Shown: positions 1-5,035, counted from the stretch's first letter. The stretch: 5,035 nt of DNA from Nitrosomonas sp. (GCA_029881855.1 JAOULU010000144.1:1-5035), one strand, 5' to 3'. The notes: a model not told the origin generated them from the sequence alone. Numbers and translations: made by a program.

Positions 1-323
1 ACCGCAGCAACATTACCTAGAGATAATTTGCCAATCTTGAATTCTATTGTGTCACCGTAACTAAAGTTGAAATTACCCGCTTCATCAGTCACGCCAGATG
101 TGCCTGATGAAGCGGTGAAAGAAACACCTGAGATTGGGGTGTTGCCAAGTAAAACGCCAGTTGCAGCACCAGAAGGCAGAATGATCGGATCACTTTGTGG
201 TACGGTTGTTGTATTACTTCCGGGAAGACTAGTAACATCATCACAGGCTACAAGGCTAAAAATGAGTGCTGTAGGTAATAAGCATGCCCATGTGTTCTTT
301 CTTGTTTGTTGTTTGAATTTCAT
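1..323 (-). CDS. Secreted lipoprotein with repeat-type surface domain, 5' part only
   Basis: Reading the minus strand from ATG at 323-321 gives an open frame of 107 codons that leaves the window without a stop, so the C-terminus is missing. Residues 1-27 form a lipoprotein signal peptide: a basic start (K2, K4, R8, K9), a hydrophobic stretch and a lipobox LVAC with C27 as the expected lipidated cysteine. Asp follows at +2, which in E. coli favours retention in the inner membrane; whether that rule holds here is unknown. A Ser/Thr/Pro-rich linker (about 31-55) leads to a segment (about 60-105) with the pattern GVSFTASSG..G.TDEAGNF.F..GD.IEF.IG...LG. I recognise this pattern from N-termini of large surface or adhesin-like lipoproteins of marine gammaproteobacteria. 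CTCTC at 331-335 reads GAGAG on the sense strand, a fair ribosome binding site 7 nt before ATG. Function beyond a surface or envelope role cannot be given. Confidence 0.85.
   Translation of the reverse strand, partial: MKFKQQTRKNTWACLLPTALIFSLVACDDVTSLPGSNTTTVPQSDPIILPSGAATGVLLGNTPISGVSFTASSGTSGVTDEAGNFNFSYGDTIEFKIGKLSLGNVAA
77..115. repeat. Perfect 12-bp inverted repeat inside the lipoprotein gene
   Basis: CCGCTTCATCAG (77-88) and CTGATGAAGCGG (104-115) are exact reverse complements, separated by 15 nt. The arms fall in codons about 70-83 of the lipoprotein, covering the TASSG...TDEAG segment. In mRNA this could form a stable hairpin. It may be a chance result of similar codons (GCTTCATCA and GATGAAGC), a translational pause site, or a trace of repeat shuffling in a surface protein. 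No T-tract follows on either strand, so a terminator is unlikely. Confidence 0.8.
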
Positions 324-422
324 CGTGGTGCTCTCTTTTTGTTTAGTTAGTTCGAGTAATTAAGCCAATTTACATTTTTTATTTATTTAAATAATTCTTT
401 GTTGATAACGTACAGAAGCATA

Positions 423-451
423 ATATTATTTTACTATCAAGCTTGCTTCAA
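423..451 (-). promoter_or_regulatory. Candidate sigma-70-type promoter for the lipoprotein gene
   Basis: On the minus strand TTGAAG (plus-strand 446-451) is followed after 17 nt by TAATAT (423-428), matching the sigma-70 consensus at 4 of 6 bases in each hexamer. It would give a leader of roughly 90 nt before the ATG at 323. The CAAGCTTG palindrome and one copy of the TACTATCAAG repeat lie between the hexamers, where a regulator could bind. In DNA this AT-rich such matches arise by chance, so the call is weak. Confidence 0.25.
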
Positions 452-705
452 TAGTCAAGCTACCAGCTTTTTATAATCATTGTACATAAATAGGTTTTAT
501 ATTTTTCTCTTTTCACGTTTATTTCTAAAATTTCCAACTCGTAACGAATACTATCAAGATAGCTTTGTATCATTCAAAATTTCGGTAGAAGCAATAGAGA
601 AACAAAATTAAAATAGCAAACTATGTTTTTTTATTTAAAGTTATGTTGTGTATATTTCAGGGTAACAAATTGAATGATGCGCCTTATGGTAAGTTATTGG
701 GTATG

Positions 706-711
706 TATAAT
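706..711 (+). promoter_or_regulatory. Candidate -10 box for the transporter gene
   Basis: TATAAT is a perfect -10 hexamer lying 28 nt before the preferred GTG start at 740. Transcription would begin near 717-719 and leave a leader of about 22 nt that just includes the ribosome binding site. No good -35 box lies 16-18 nt upstream (around 683-689 the best is TTATGG), so activator dependence or another promoter further upstream is possible. Confidence 0.4.
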
Positions 712-729
712 ATTTAAATATTGATTTCA

Positions 730-734
730 GGGAG
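730..734 (+). promoter_or_regulatory. Ribosome binding site that fixes the transporter start at 740
   Basis: GGGAG at 730-734 sits 5 nt before GTG at 740. The alternative GTG at 734 overlaps this motif and therefore has no usable ribosome binding site. An in-frame TGA at 722-724 excludes any start further upstream. Confidence 0.6.
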
Positions 735-739
735 TGCTA

Positions 740-1597
740 GTGCGTTCATTATGGATGCTTGTTGCGGCATTTATGTTTGCTGGCATGGGCGTATTGGTTA
801 AACTGGGTGCAGACTATTTCTCAAGTGTAGAAATGGTATTTTATCGCTCGTTATTTGGTCTATGGGTTACCTTCTTGGTGATACGATATTATGGGGGGAG
901 ATTATTGACGCCACATTGGGAGGTTCATTGTTGGCGTGGCTTATTTGGTCTGGGGGGTATGCTGCTATTTTTTTATTGTATTACTCAATTACCATTAGCA
1001 ACTGCTGTATCATTGAACTATAGTTGGCCGCTCTTTTTGGCGTTATTCTCTAGCTTAGTTTTAAAAGAACATCTGCATTGGCCACTTGTCGTAGCGATAG
1101 CCATTGGTTTTGTGGGCGTTATCTTATTGTTAAGACCAACTGTGCATGGAGATCAATTGATGGCAGGATTAATGGGTCTAGCTTCTGGATTTTTTGCGGC
1201 GATTGCTTATTTAAACGTACGGCAGTTGGGTAATCTGGGGGAAACTGAGTGGCGTGTGGTATTTTATTTTACATTGATATCCACCGTGGTTACTGGAATA
1301 TGGTTGTTGTTGACAGCATTTAACCCAGTTACTATAGACAATGTAATGTTGTTAATTGGGTTAGGTATAACGGCGACATTGGCGCAACTTGCTATGACGC
1401 GAGCTTATCGTACTGGTAAAACACTGGTTGTAAGTTCTTTGGGTTATAGCACAGTATTGTTTGCTGGGTTTTGGGGTATGTTGATTTGGAATGAGAGTTA
1501 TCCATTTATAGCATGGTTAGGAATGGGTTTTATCATTTTAGGTGGGTCTTTAAGTGGAATCTTGGGTTTTTTGTTGCCAAAATCAACACAAAAATAA
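740..1597 (+). CDS. EamA/DMT-superfamily membrane transporter
   Basis: This 285-residue inner-membrane protein is a drug/metabolite transporter (DMT) superfamily permease of the ten-helix EamA type. The two EamA repeats are visible: about residues 2-132 and 142-273, each with five hydrophobic helices. Hallmarks of the first half are VFYRSL after helix 2, WRGL at the start of helix 3, the LPLATAVSLNY..P segment and LKEHL at the end of helix 4. The second half shows AQLAMTRAYRTGK, SLGY and WNESYP, the equivalents of the same elements, and ends in a GMGFIILGG helix. The family exports or imports small metabolites such as amino acids, purines or S-adenosylmethionine; the substrate cannot be told from sequence. 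I chose GTG 740 over GTG 734 because of ribosome binding site spacing. No clear terminator follows, and the next gene starts 74 nt downstream. The gene is complete. Confidence 0.9.
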   Translation: MRSLWMLVAAFMFAGMGVLVKLGADYFSSVEMVFYRSLFGLWVTFLVIRYYGGRLLTPHWEVHCWRGLFGLGGMLLFFYCITQLPLATAVSLNYSWPLFLALFSSLVLKEHLHWPLVVAIAIGFVGVILLLRPTVHGDQLMAGLMGLASGFFAAIAYLNVRQLGNLGETEWRVVFYFTLISTVVTGIWLLLTAFNPVTIDNVMLLIGLGITATLAQLAMTRAYRTGKTLVVSSLGYSTVLFAGFWGMLIWNESYPFIAWLGMGFIILGGSLSGILGFLLPKSTQK

Positions 1598-1615
1598 TTA
1601 AAACAGGCACAAAAT

Positions 1616-1644
1616 TTGCACCATTACATTTAATTGCCTATGAT
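1616..1644 (+). promoter_or_regulatory. Candidate promoter for the SpoIIAA-like gene
   Basis: TTGCAC (1616-1621) and TATGAT (1639-1644) are spaced by exactly 17 nt. The -10 matches consensus at 5 of 6 positions and the -35 keeps only the TTG. The predicted start of transcription near 1651 gives a leader of about 20 nt that contains the strong ribosome binding site of the next gene. This suggests the gene can be expressed apart from the upstream transporter. Confidence 0.4.
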
Positions 1645-1671
1645 ATTGTTGTTATCATTTGAGGTGAGGTC

Positions 1672-2037
1672 ATGATTACTATTCAGAAAAAAGGCAATCT
1701 TGTTATCGTCGCAGTAATTGGTGAGTTTACGTTAACTGACTATAATGAATTTGAACAACAAGTGCTTTATCAGTCGCATTTTGATGGAAAGGCTAACCTT
1801 TTATTTGATTGGCGTGATATGTTGAACTATACCGTCGATGTAGCCTGGGAAGAAATAAAATTTATGCGTCAGCATGGTAGTGAATTTAATCGGGTCGCAG
1901 TAGTTACTGATGATGAATGGCAAACATGGAGTGCTTGGGTTTCAAGCCTCTTTATCAATGCAAATGTTATGATATTTAGCGAGTATGATGAAGCAGAGGA
2001 ATGGGCTTTTGATACGCAATCAGTGGTTAACCAATAA
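1672..2037 (+). CDS. SpoIIAA-like (STAS/CRAL-TRIO-fold) protein
   Basis: This 121-residue soluble cytoplasmic protein resembles the SpoIIAA-like family (Pfam PF11964), small single-domain proteins related in fold to STAS anti-sigma-factor antagonists. Family features in order are: an N-terminal beta strand pair ending in GEFTLTDYNEF (17-27), KANLLFDWRDM (40-50) with the buried LLFDWR strand, a helix with WEEIKFMRQH (59-68), the FNRVAVVTDDEW core strand (72-83), and a C-terminal IFSEYDEAEEWA segment (101-112). There is no signal peptide or membrane segment. The phosphorylatable serine of true SpoIIAA is not evident, so partner switching by phosphorylation should not be assumed. The biochemical role of the family is poorly defined. 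Translation should be efficient: GAGGTGAGG at 1661-1669 precedes ATG 1672 at good spacing. A 12-bp inverted repeat follows the stop codon within 6 nt. Confidence 0.8.
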   Translation: MITIQKKGNLVIVAVIGEFTLTDYNEFEQQVLYQSHFDGKANLLFDWRDMLNYTVDVAWEEIKFMRQHGSEFNRVAVVTDDEWQTWSAWVSSLFINANVMIFSEYDEAEEWAFDTQSVVNQ

Positions 2038-2042
2038 TTAAT

Positions 2043-2082
2043 AGTGTGCTGTATAGTGTAATTGGTAGCGATACAGCACACT
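2043..2082 (+). terminator. Perfect 12-bp inverted repeat, possible terminator or attenuator
   Basis: AGTGTGCTGTAT (2043-2054) and ATACAGCACACT (2071-2082) are exact reverse complements around a 16-nt loop, starting 6 nt after the SpoIIAA-like stop codon. The position suits a transcription terminator, but the stem is only moderately GC-rich and is followed by GATTTCACG rather than a T-run, so a standard intrinsic terminator is doubtful. It could instead stabilise the upstream mRNA 3' end, act as an attenuator for the genes downstream, or be a protein binding site in DNA. Confidence 0.4.
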
Positions 2083-2114
2083 GATTTCACGCTTCAGTTC
2101 AGTAATTTCAGTGT
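2078..2114 (+). repeat. Alternative hairpin arms and TTCAGT repeats before the CopD-like gene
   Basis: ACACTGA (2078-2084) can pair with TCAGTGT (2108-2114). It shares bases 2078-2082 with the 3' arm of the preceding 12-bp hairpin, so the two structures exclude each other. TTCAGT occurs three times (2093-2098, 2098-2103, 2107-2112), offering further partners for ACTGA (2080-2084). Whether this is a regulatory leader or chance is unknown. Confidence 0.45.
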
Positions 2115-2137
2115 ATTTCTCAATTTAGTAAAACCAA

Positions 2138-2605
2138 ATGGACGAATTAGCAATTGCCAGAGTACTCCATATATTAGGTGTGGTACTTTGGATAGGTGGT
2201 GTTTCAATGGTTGTCACCGTATTGCTACCTATCTTAGCACAGAGTAAATCAACATCTGAAAGTTTGCGTTTTTTTGAGGCTTTTAGAAACCGGTTTGCAG
2301 CCCAGGCACGTTACATTACGCTACTGGTTGGTTTAAGCGGTTTTTACATGGTGTATGCGCTTAATATTTGGTATCGGTTTTTAGAATGGCGGTTTTGGTG
2401 GATGCATGCCATGGTTTTTATTTGGATGGTGTTTTCTTTAATGTTGTTCATACTTGAACCACGTACTCGACGTCGACAGCTAAATGCACCACAATTTAGT
2501 GATCCAGAAAGGATATTTAATAAAATAAGAAGAATGCATTGGATTTTATTAAGCTTGAGTCTTATTACCATAGCAGGTGCTGTACTTGGTAGCCATGGTT
2601 ACTAG
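2138..2605 (+). CDS. CopD-like four-helix integral membrane protein
   Basis: The 155-residue product is a small polytopic membrane protein with four predicted helices (about 5-31, 58-76, 88-107 and 133-152). The N-terminus, ARVLHILGVVLWIGG, is the typical opening of CopD-domain and related proteins (CopD, PF05425), where a conserved His and Trp lie in the first helix. Histidines sit in or next to helices at H11, H90 and H134, which could bind heme or a metal; this is inference. The loop between helices 3 and 4 is basic (RTRRR at 109-113) and probably cytoplasmic. An in-frame stop at 2129-2131 makes ATG 2138 the only plausible start, yet no Shine-Dalgarno motif precedes it. Its stop TAG (2603-2605) overlaps the AGGA of the next gene, indicating translational coupling. 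It could also be assigned to another DUF family of four-helix proteins; a copper role is not shown. Confidence 0.7.
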   Translation: MDELAIARVLHILGVVLWIGGVSMVVTVLLPILAQSKSTSESLRFFEAFRNRFAAQARYITLLVGLSGFYMVYALNIWYRFLEWRFWWMHAMVFIWMVFSLMLFILEPRTRRRQLNAPQFSDPERIFNKIRRMHWILLSLSLITIAGAVLGSHGY

Positions 2606-2614
2606 GAAATAATG

Positions 2615-2998
2615 ATGAGCTATGCGTTAATCAAAATGATTCATGTCGGTAGTATTATTTTAAGTTATCTTTTGTTTTTCCTGCGGGGTGTTTGGTTAAT
2701 AAAAGATTCAGATAATCTGCGTCAGCGCTGGGTTAAAATTTTGCCGCATATAGTTGACACAGTATTGTTAACAAGCGCTATTGCTTTGGCCATAATTATA
2801 CAACAGTACCCAATCGGCGATGCTTGGTTGACGGCCAAAGTGGTTGGACTACTGTTCTATATTTATTTGGGTATGATTGCCATGCGCTTCGGCAAAACCC
2901 GCAAAAAAAAAATTATTGCCTGGGTTGCAGCACAATTTGTCTTTCTGTACATTGTATTGATTGCATTGACTAAAAGTCCTGTATTGAGCTTGTTTTAA
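2615..2998 (+). CDS. SirB2-family integral membrane protein
   Basis: This protein of about 127 residues matches the SirB2 family (PF04247), four-helix inner-membrane proteins named after a Salmonella locus reported to affect invasion gene expression; their molecular function is unknown. Seen in the sequence, counting from ATG 2615, are KMIHVGSIILSYLLFFLRGVW in helix 1, the family motif LPHIVDTVLL (43-52) opening helix 2, WLTAKVVGLLFYIYLG (71-86) in helix 3, a basic RFGKTRKKK loop (91-99) and a last helix to about residue 118. Histidines H10 and H45 flank helices. Two adjacent ATGs are possible; AGGA at 2604-2607 is 7 nt from ATG 2615 but only 4 nt from ATG 2612, so I prefer 2615. That AGGA overlaps the upstream stop codon, which implies coupled translation. 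The Lys-rich loop is encoded by ten consecutive A bases (2903-2912), a possible slippage site. Confidence 0.85.
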   Translation: MSYALIKMIHVGSIILSYLLFFLRGVWLIKDSDNLRQRWVKILPHIVDTVLLTSAIALAIIIQQYPIGDAWLTAKVVGLLFYIYLGMIAMRFGKTRKKKIIAWVAAQFVFLYIVLIALTKSPVLSLF

Positions 2999-3016
2999 TA
3001 GGATATTTTACGCAGT

Positions 3017-3562
3017 GTGACAAATGTGATGGTGTTTAAACCAATTAATCTTTCCAAATGCTGTCTTGAGAAAGCCAGGCTCAATCAGTCGCGTGAAATC
3101 TGTAATTTAATTAATCTGACGTATCGTGGTGAAGAAGGTTGGACAAAAGAAACACACATCGTTCAGGGAAAAAGAACGACTCAGCATGAAATAGAATCCA
3201 CCCTGGTTAATCCTGATTCACATTTCCTTGTGGTTAATCATCAACAACAATTGGCAGCGTGTATTTATGTGGCGAAAGAGCAAGACAGCGCATACATTGG
3301 GTACTTTTCAGTCCATCCAAGTCTACAGGGTATAGGGCTTGGTAAATATGTCCTTAAACAGGCGGAGATTTTTGCTATAGCACATATGGATATCAGCAAG
3401 TTTGTGATGTTTGTTGTGTCACAACGCGAGGAATTGATTGCGTATTACGAGCGTAGAGGTTACAGCCGAACAGGTATTATTGAAGCATATCCAGTAGATG
3501 CAGGTATTGGCGTGCCAAAAGTAAGTGGCCTAACCATCGAATATCTTGAGAAGGTTTTGTAG
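3017..3562 (+). CDS. GNAT-family N-acetyltransferase
   Basis: The 181-residue cytoplasmic protein is a GCN5-related N-acetyltransferase, which transfers acetyl from acetyl-CoA to an amine. Motif A is complete: strand IGYFSVHPSLQG followed by the pyrophosphate-binding loop QGIGLG (104-109) and helix KYVLKQAE. Motif B is visible as REELIAYYERRGY (137-149), and the C-terminal strand ends LTIEYLEKV. Upstream, residues 25-75 carry the first helices and strands (REICNLINLTYRGEEGW, then HFLVV). The substrate cannot be predicted. The start is uncertain: GTG 3017 is the first start codon after an in-frame TAG (2999-3001), but the nearest AGGA (3000-3003) is 13 nt away, and GTG 3026 or ATG 3029 are alternatives. 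The gene begins 18 nt after the SirB2 stop and is probably the last of that operon. It faces the hydrolase gene tail to tail. Confidence 0.88.
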   Translation: MTNVMVFKPINLSKCCLEKARLNQSREICNLINLTYRGEEGWTKETHIVQGKRTTQHEIESTLVNPDSHFLVVNHQQQLAACIYVAKEQDSAYIGYFSVHPSLQGIGLGKYVLKQAEIFAIAHMDISKFVMFVVSQREELIAYYERRGYSRTGIIEAYPVDAGIGVPKVSGLTIEYLEKVL

Positions 3563-3563
3563 T

Positions 3564-3587
3564 CTAAACAAAGTCTAGCTTGTTCAG
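3564..3587. terminator. Weak imperfect hairpin between convergent genes
   Basis: The 47-nt gap between the two convergent stop codons contains CTAAACAAAG (3564-3573) able to pair with CTTGTTCAG (3579-3587), with one mismatch and one bulged A around a five-base loop. No T-run follows on either strand, and most pairs are A-T. If it ends transcription at all it is weak; overlapping read-through between the convergent genes is as likely. Confidence 0.2.
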
Positions 3588-3609
3588 TTCTGGTACGCTT
3601 ATATGCCTA

Positions 3610-4683
3610 TCAATCAATGAGGAATATGCCTTGTTTTCGTTGTATGTGCCAATGGGACTGATTATTGCTATGATTACCAGCCTGACATATGCCATAGCGG
3701 AAAGATGGTGGTAGTTCTGGAAACTGAAAGCGTAGATCAAAAAACCAAAAACAGGTGCTATTTTTTGATTGTTCAATTCGGTCTAGGCGCGGAAGAACAG
3801 AGAATTGACGAAATTGTTCGAATTCAGGTTGTGACCAAGCCAGCTGTACACGACCAGTTTCATCCTGATTTTTGCCAAATTTCTCCCAACGCTGCCATTT
3901 AATATCAGCTGATGGCTGATAGGCAGCAGCCATTTCTGGTATTAACCACGTATCAGTCTTTGGTACCGCCGTGTTATGGTAGGGCCGTAAATTAACATAT
4001 GCAGTATGATAGGTATCTCGATGTTGGATAATAATTTTCCAGTTAAATGGGGATAAAGGTTGCGGTAATACATCGATATTCGTTTGCGCCACCGTATTTA
4101 GTAGTTTTGCGTGTGAGATGCCAATATCGTATGCACGTGTGTGTAAATGCCATAAAAAACCCACATAACAGGCTAGTCCGATCAACGCACAGATTGCGAT
4201 AGACTTCAGATGCGGAAATTTCGCCGATAACACTAATCCCATAATAATAATTAGACTAAACCAAGGATCAATAACAAAGACTAAAGGCAATGAGAAGCGT
4301 TGGGCGGACAAGGGCGCAAATAACATCAAGCCATACGAGGTGATCAAATCGCCAGCAATATGAATGGCAATACCTAAACAAACTGGAAAATAGAATACTT
4401 TCCATGAGTAGTGTTTATGGGTGAGTTGTGAAAATAGGTGTGAGAGTAACAGTGACCACAAAGGTAGCATGATCAATGAATGTGTAGGGCCTTGATGCCA
4501 GTTTAGATACGTGAGTGTATCTATTAGCCTCAGTACTAAATCTATATCCGGAAATGCAGCAGCAGTAAATCCTGCGGTGACTCGCAAGTGTAGGGGAAGG
4601 GATGAGGCTTTAGGGTGTAGTAAATGAGGTGCAGTTGCTCGAGTGAGCAGGGCACCACTTAACGCATGAGTGAGTGGGTCCAC
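3610..4683 (-). CDS. YdjM/YfhP-type membrane-bound metal-dependent hydrolase
   Basis: The 357-residue product belongs to the YdjM/YfhP family (PF04307, formerly DUF457), inner-membrane proteins annotated as metal-dependent hydrolases by motif; substrates are not established. Conserved polar residues lie at membrane boundaries: DPLTHALSG at the N-terminus (D2, H6), FPDIDL (D46, D48), HQGPTH (H63, H67), HIAGDLITSYG (H108, D112) and IDPW (D139). These probably form the metal site. Hydrophobic helices lie at about 67-86, 96-120, 133-153 and 160-178. The rest (about 180-357) is a soluble domain ending in FWFFDLRF and FRYGICQ segments, as in longer YfhP-like members; E. coli YdjM lacks this extension. 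The start is GTG (4683-4681), with AAGG about 10 nt upstream. It lies 17 nt after the stop of the COQ9-like gene on the same strand, so both are probably in one operon. The gene is complete and its motifs are intact. Confidence 0.87.
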   Translation of the reverse strand: MDPLTHALSGALLTRATAPHLLHPKASSLPLHLRVTAGFTAAAFPDIDLVLRLIDTLTYLNWHQGPTHSLIMLPLWSLLLSHLFSQLTHKHYSWKVFYFPVCLGIAIHIAGDLITSYGLMLFAPLSAQRFSLPLVFVIDPWFSLIIIMGLVLSAKFPHLKSIAICALIGLACYVGFLWHLHTRAYDIGISHAKLLNTVAQTNIDVLPQPLSPFNWKIIIQHRDTYHTAYVNLRPYHNTAVPKTDTWLIPEMAAAYQPSADIKWQRWEKFGKNQDETGRVQLAWSQPEFEQFRQFSVLPRLDRIEQSKNSTCFWFFDLRFQFPELPPSFRYGICQAGNHSNNQSHWHIQRKQGIFLID

Positions 4684-4701
4684 TAAGTAACTGCCTTTTG
4701 A

Positions 4702-5035
4702 TCAATGATTCGACTTAACAGATTTAATAGGCTTAGATTCTATTTTGTTGGGTTCTGCATGGGGTTTGTTTTGATGAAAGCCATACACGACATGATCTAG
4801 TGTTTCAGCTATTTGTAATTTATGCAACAAGAATTCGCGTGTGTTTTTTGAATGCTCGGAAATATCGTTCATCCAATAGACAAATGTTGCCAGATAAATC
4901 GATGTCAGAGCGGTTTCCTCCAATGCACGACGCATAAAGGTGGCATCACGTTGTGCTGCCTCACGCATCCATTGAACGGTACGACTGACACGCATAATAG
5001 CGGGAATTTGAATATGCAAATGTCCCGGTTCCAAT
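4702..5035 (-). CDS. COQ9/TetR-like protein, C-terminal part
   Basis: The frame is open from the right edge of the window to TGA at 4704-4702, giving the last 110 or so residues of a protein whose N-terminus is missing; the TTG at the very edge is probably an internal Leu codon. The visible part is helical. Its core, DATFMRRALEETALTSIYLATFVYWMNDIS, followed by NTREFLLHKL, resembles the C-terminal domain of COQ9 (PF08511), where an RRA.LA..Y..T.L....D.S...TW.FL..R pattern is typical. COQ9 proteins share the TetR fold and bind lipids in support of ubiquinone biosynthesis. A TetR/AcrR regulator with a similar C-terminal domain is the main alternative; the missing N-terminal region would decide. 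The last 25 residues are a polar, Lys-rich tail. It is followed after 17 nt by the membrane hydrolase gene, suggesting co-transcription. Confidence 0.6.
   Translation of the reverse strand, partial: LEPGHLHIQIPAIMRVSRTVQWMREAAQRDATFMRRALEETALTSIYLATFVYWMNDISEHSKNTREFLLHKLQIAETLDHVVYGFHQNKPHAEPNKIESKPIKSVKSNH

Larger units (their letters stand above)
324..739. other. Divergent AT-rich intergenic region
   Basis: About 415 bases separate the minus-strand lipoprotein from the plus-strand transporter. The stretch is strongly AT-rich and holds no convincing gene. It contains candidate promoters for both neighbours, an 8-bp palindrome CAAGCTTG (438-445), a 10-bp direct repeat TACTATCAAG (432-441 and 549-558), and a 9-bp direct repeat ATTTCAGGG (654-662 and 724-732). 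The second ATTTCAGGG copy contributes to the transporter's ribosome binding site. A 16-codon open frame (674-724) is described under findings. Confidence 0.7.

Noticed and set aside
67..363. Plus-strand 98-codon frame at the left edge.
   Set aside because: It is antisense to the lipoprotein gene, whose signal peptide, lipobox and surface-domain motif are convincing; the plus-strand product shows no domain.
472..477. TATAAT as a plus-strand -10 box.
   Set aside because: It lies about 260 nt from the transporter start, has no acceptable -35 at 16-18 nt, and such hexamers are expected by chance in DNA this AT-rich.
1602..1626. Possible terminator after the transporter, around GGCACAAAATTTGCACC.
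   Set aside because: The outer GG/CC and inner CAAA/TTTG pairs are separated by two mismatches, and no T-run follows; the TTGCAC part fits a -35 box better.
1869..2090. Minus-strand open frame of 73 codons over the SpoIIAA-like gene.
   Set aside because: It lies mostly antisense to a gene with clear family motifs and shows no recognisable domain.
2052..2114. tRNA-like segment: AGTGTAATTGGTAGC resembles a tRNA D-arm and AGTTCAG loosely resembles a T-arm.
   Set aside because: No seven-base acceptor stem closes around it (the complement of 2047-2053 lies at 2072-2078, far too near), no proper seven-base anticodon loop forms, and there is no CCA end.
3564..3776. Minus-strand 70-codon frame overlapping the 3' end of the hydrolase gene.
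   Set aside because: It is a shifted frame of the hydrolase, whose own C-terminal FDLRF and RYGICQ motifs continue in frame to 3610; no sign of a frameshift.

Overview
This window looks like ordinary chromosomal DNA from an AT-rich proteobacterium, most likely a gammaproteobacterium. That assignment rests on the gene families: a SirB2-family membrane protein, a CopD-like membrane protein, a lipoprotein with a classical lipobox, a YdjM/YfhP-type membrane hydrolase and a COQ9/TetR-like protein. It is an inference, and genus cannot be read from the sequence. I see no rRNA, tRNA, CRISPR array, transposase, phage gene or insertion-sequence end.

Layout. Bases 1-323 (minus strand) hold the first 107 codons of a secreted lipoprotein whose 3' end lies outside the window. 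Bases 324-739 are a long, AT-rich divergent intergenic region with candidate promoters for both flanking genes. A ten-helix EamA/DMT transporter follows (740-1597, plus), then a SpoIIAA-like/STAS-fold protein with its own candidate promoter (1672-2037). About 100 bases rich in inverted repeats (2038-2137) separate this from a tight three-gene cluster on the plus strand: a four-helix CopD-like membrane protein (2138-2605), a four-helix SirB2 protein (2615-2998) and a GNAT acetyltransferase (3017-3562). The cluster meets, tail to tail across 47 bases, a minus-strand pair: a COQ9/TetR-like protein truncated by the window edge (4702-5035) and a YdjM/YfhP-type membrane hydrolase (3610-4683).

How the genes may work together. 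The short gaps inside the 2138-3562 cluster suggest one transcript, and the CopD-like stop codon overlaps the SirB2 ribosome binding site. The two small membrane proteins both carry histidines in or near predicted helices, so a joint membrane or redox role is possible but unproven. The COQ9-like and hydrolase genes are 17 bases apart and probably co-transcribed. The lipoprotein and the transporter are divergent and need not be related.

I did not find a convincing undescribed system. The items most worth a second look are the repeat-rich leader before the CopD-like gene, which lacks a Shine-Dalgarno sequence; the coupled pair of histidine-bearing membrane proteins; a ten-A tract inside the SirB2 gene; and a perfect 12-bp inverted repeat inside the lipoprotein gene.
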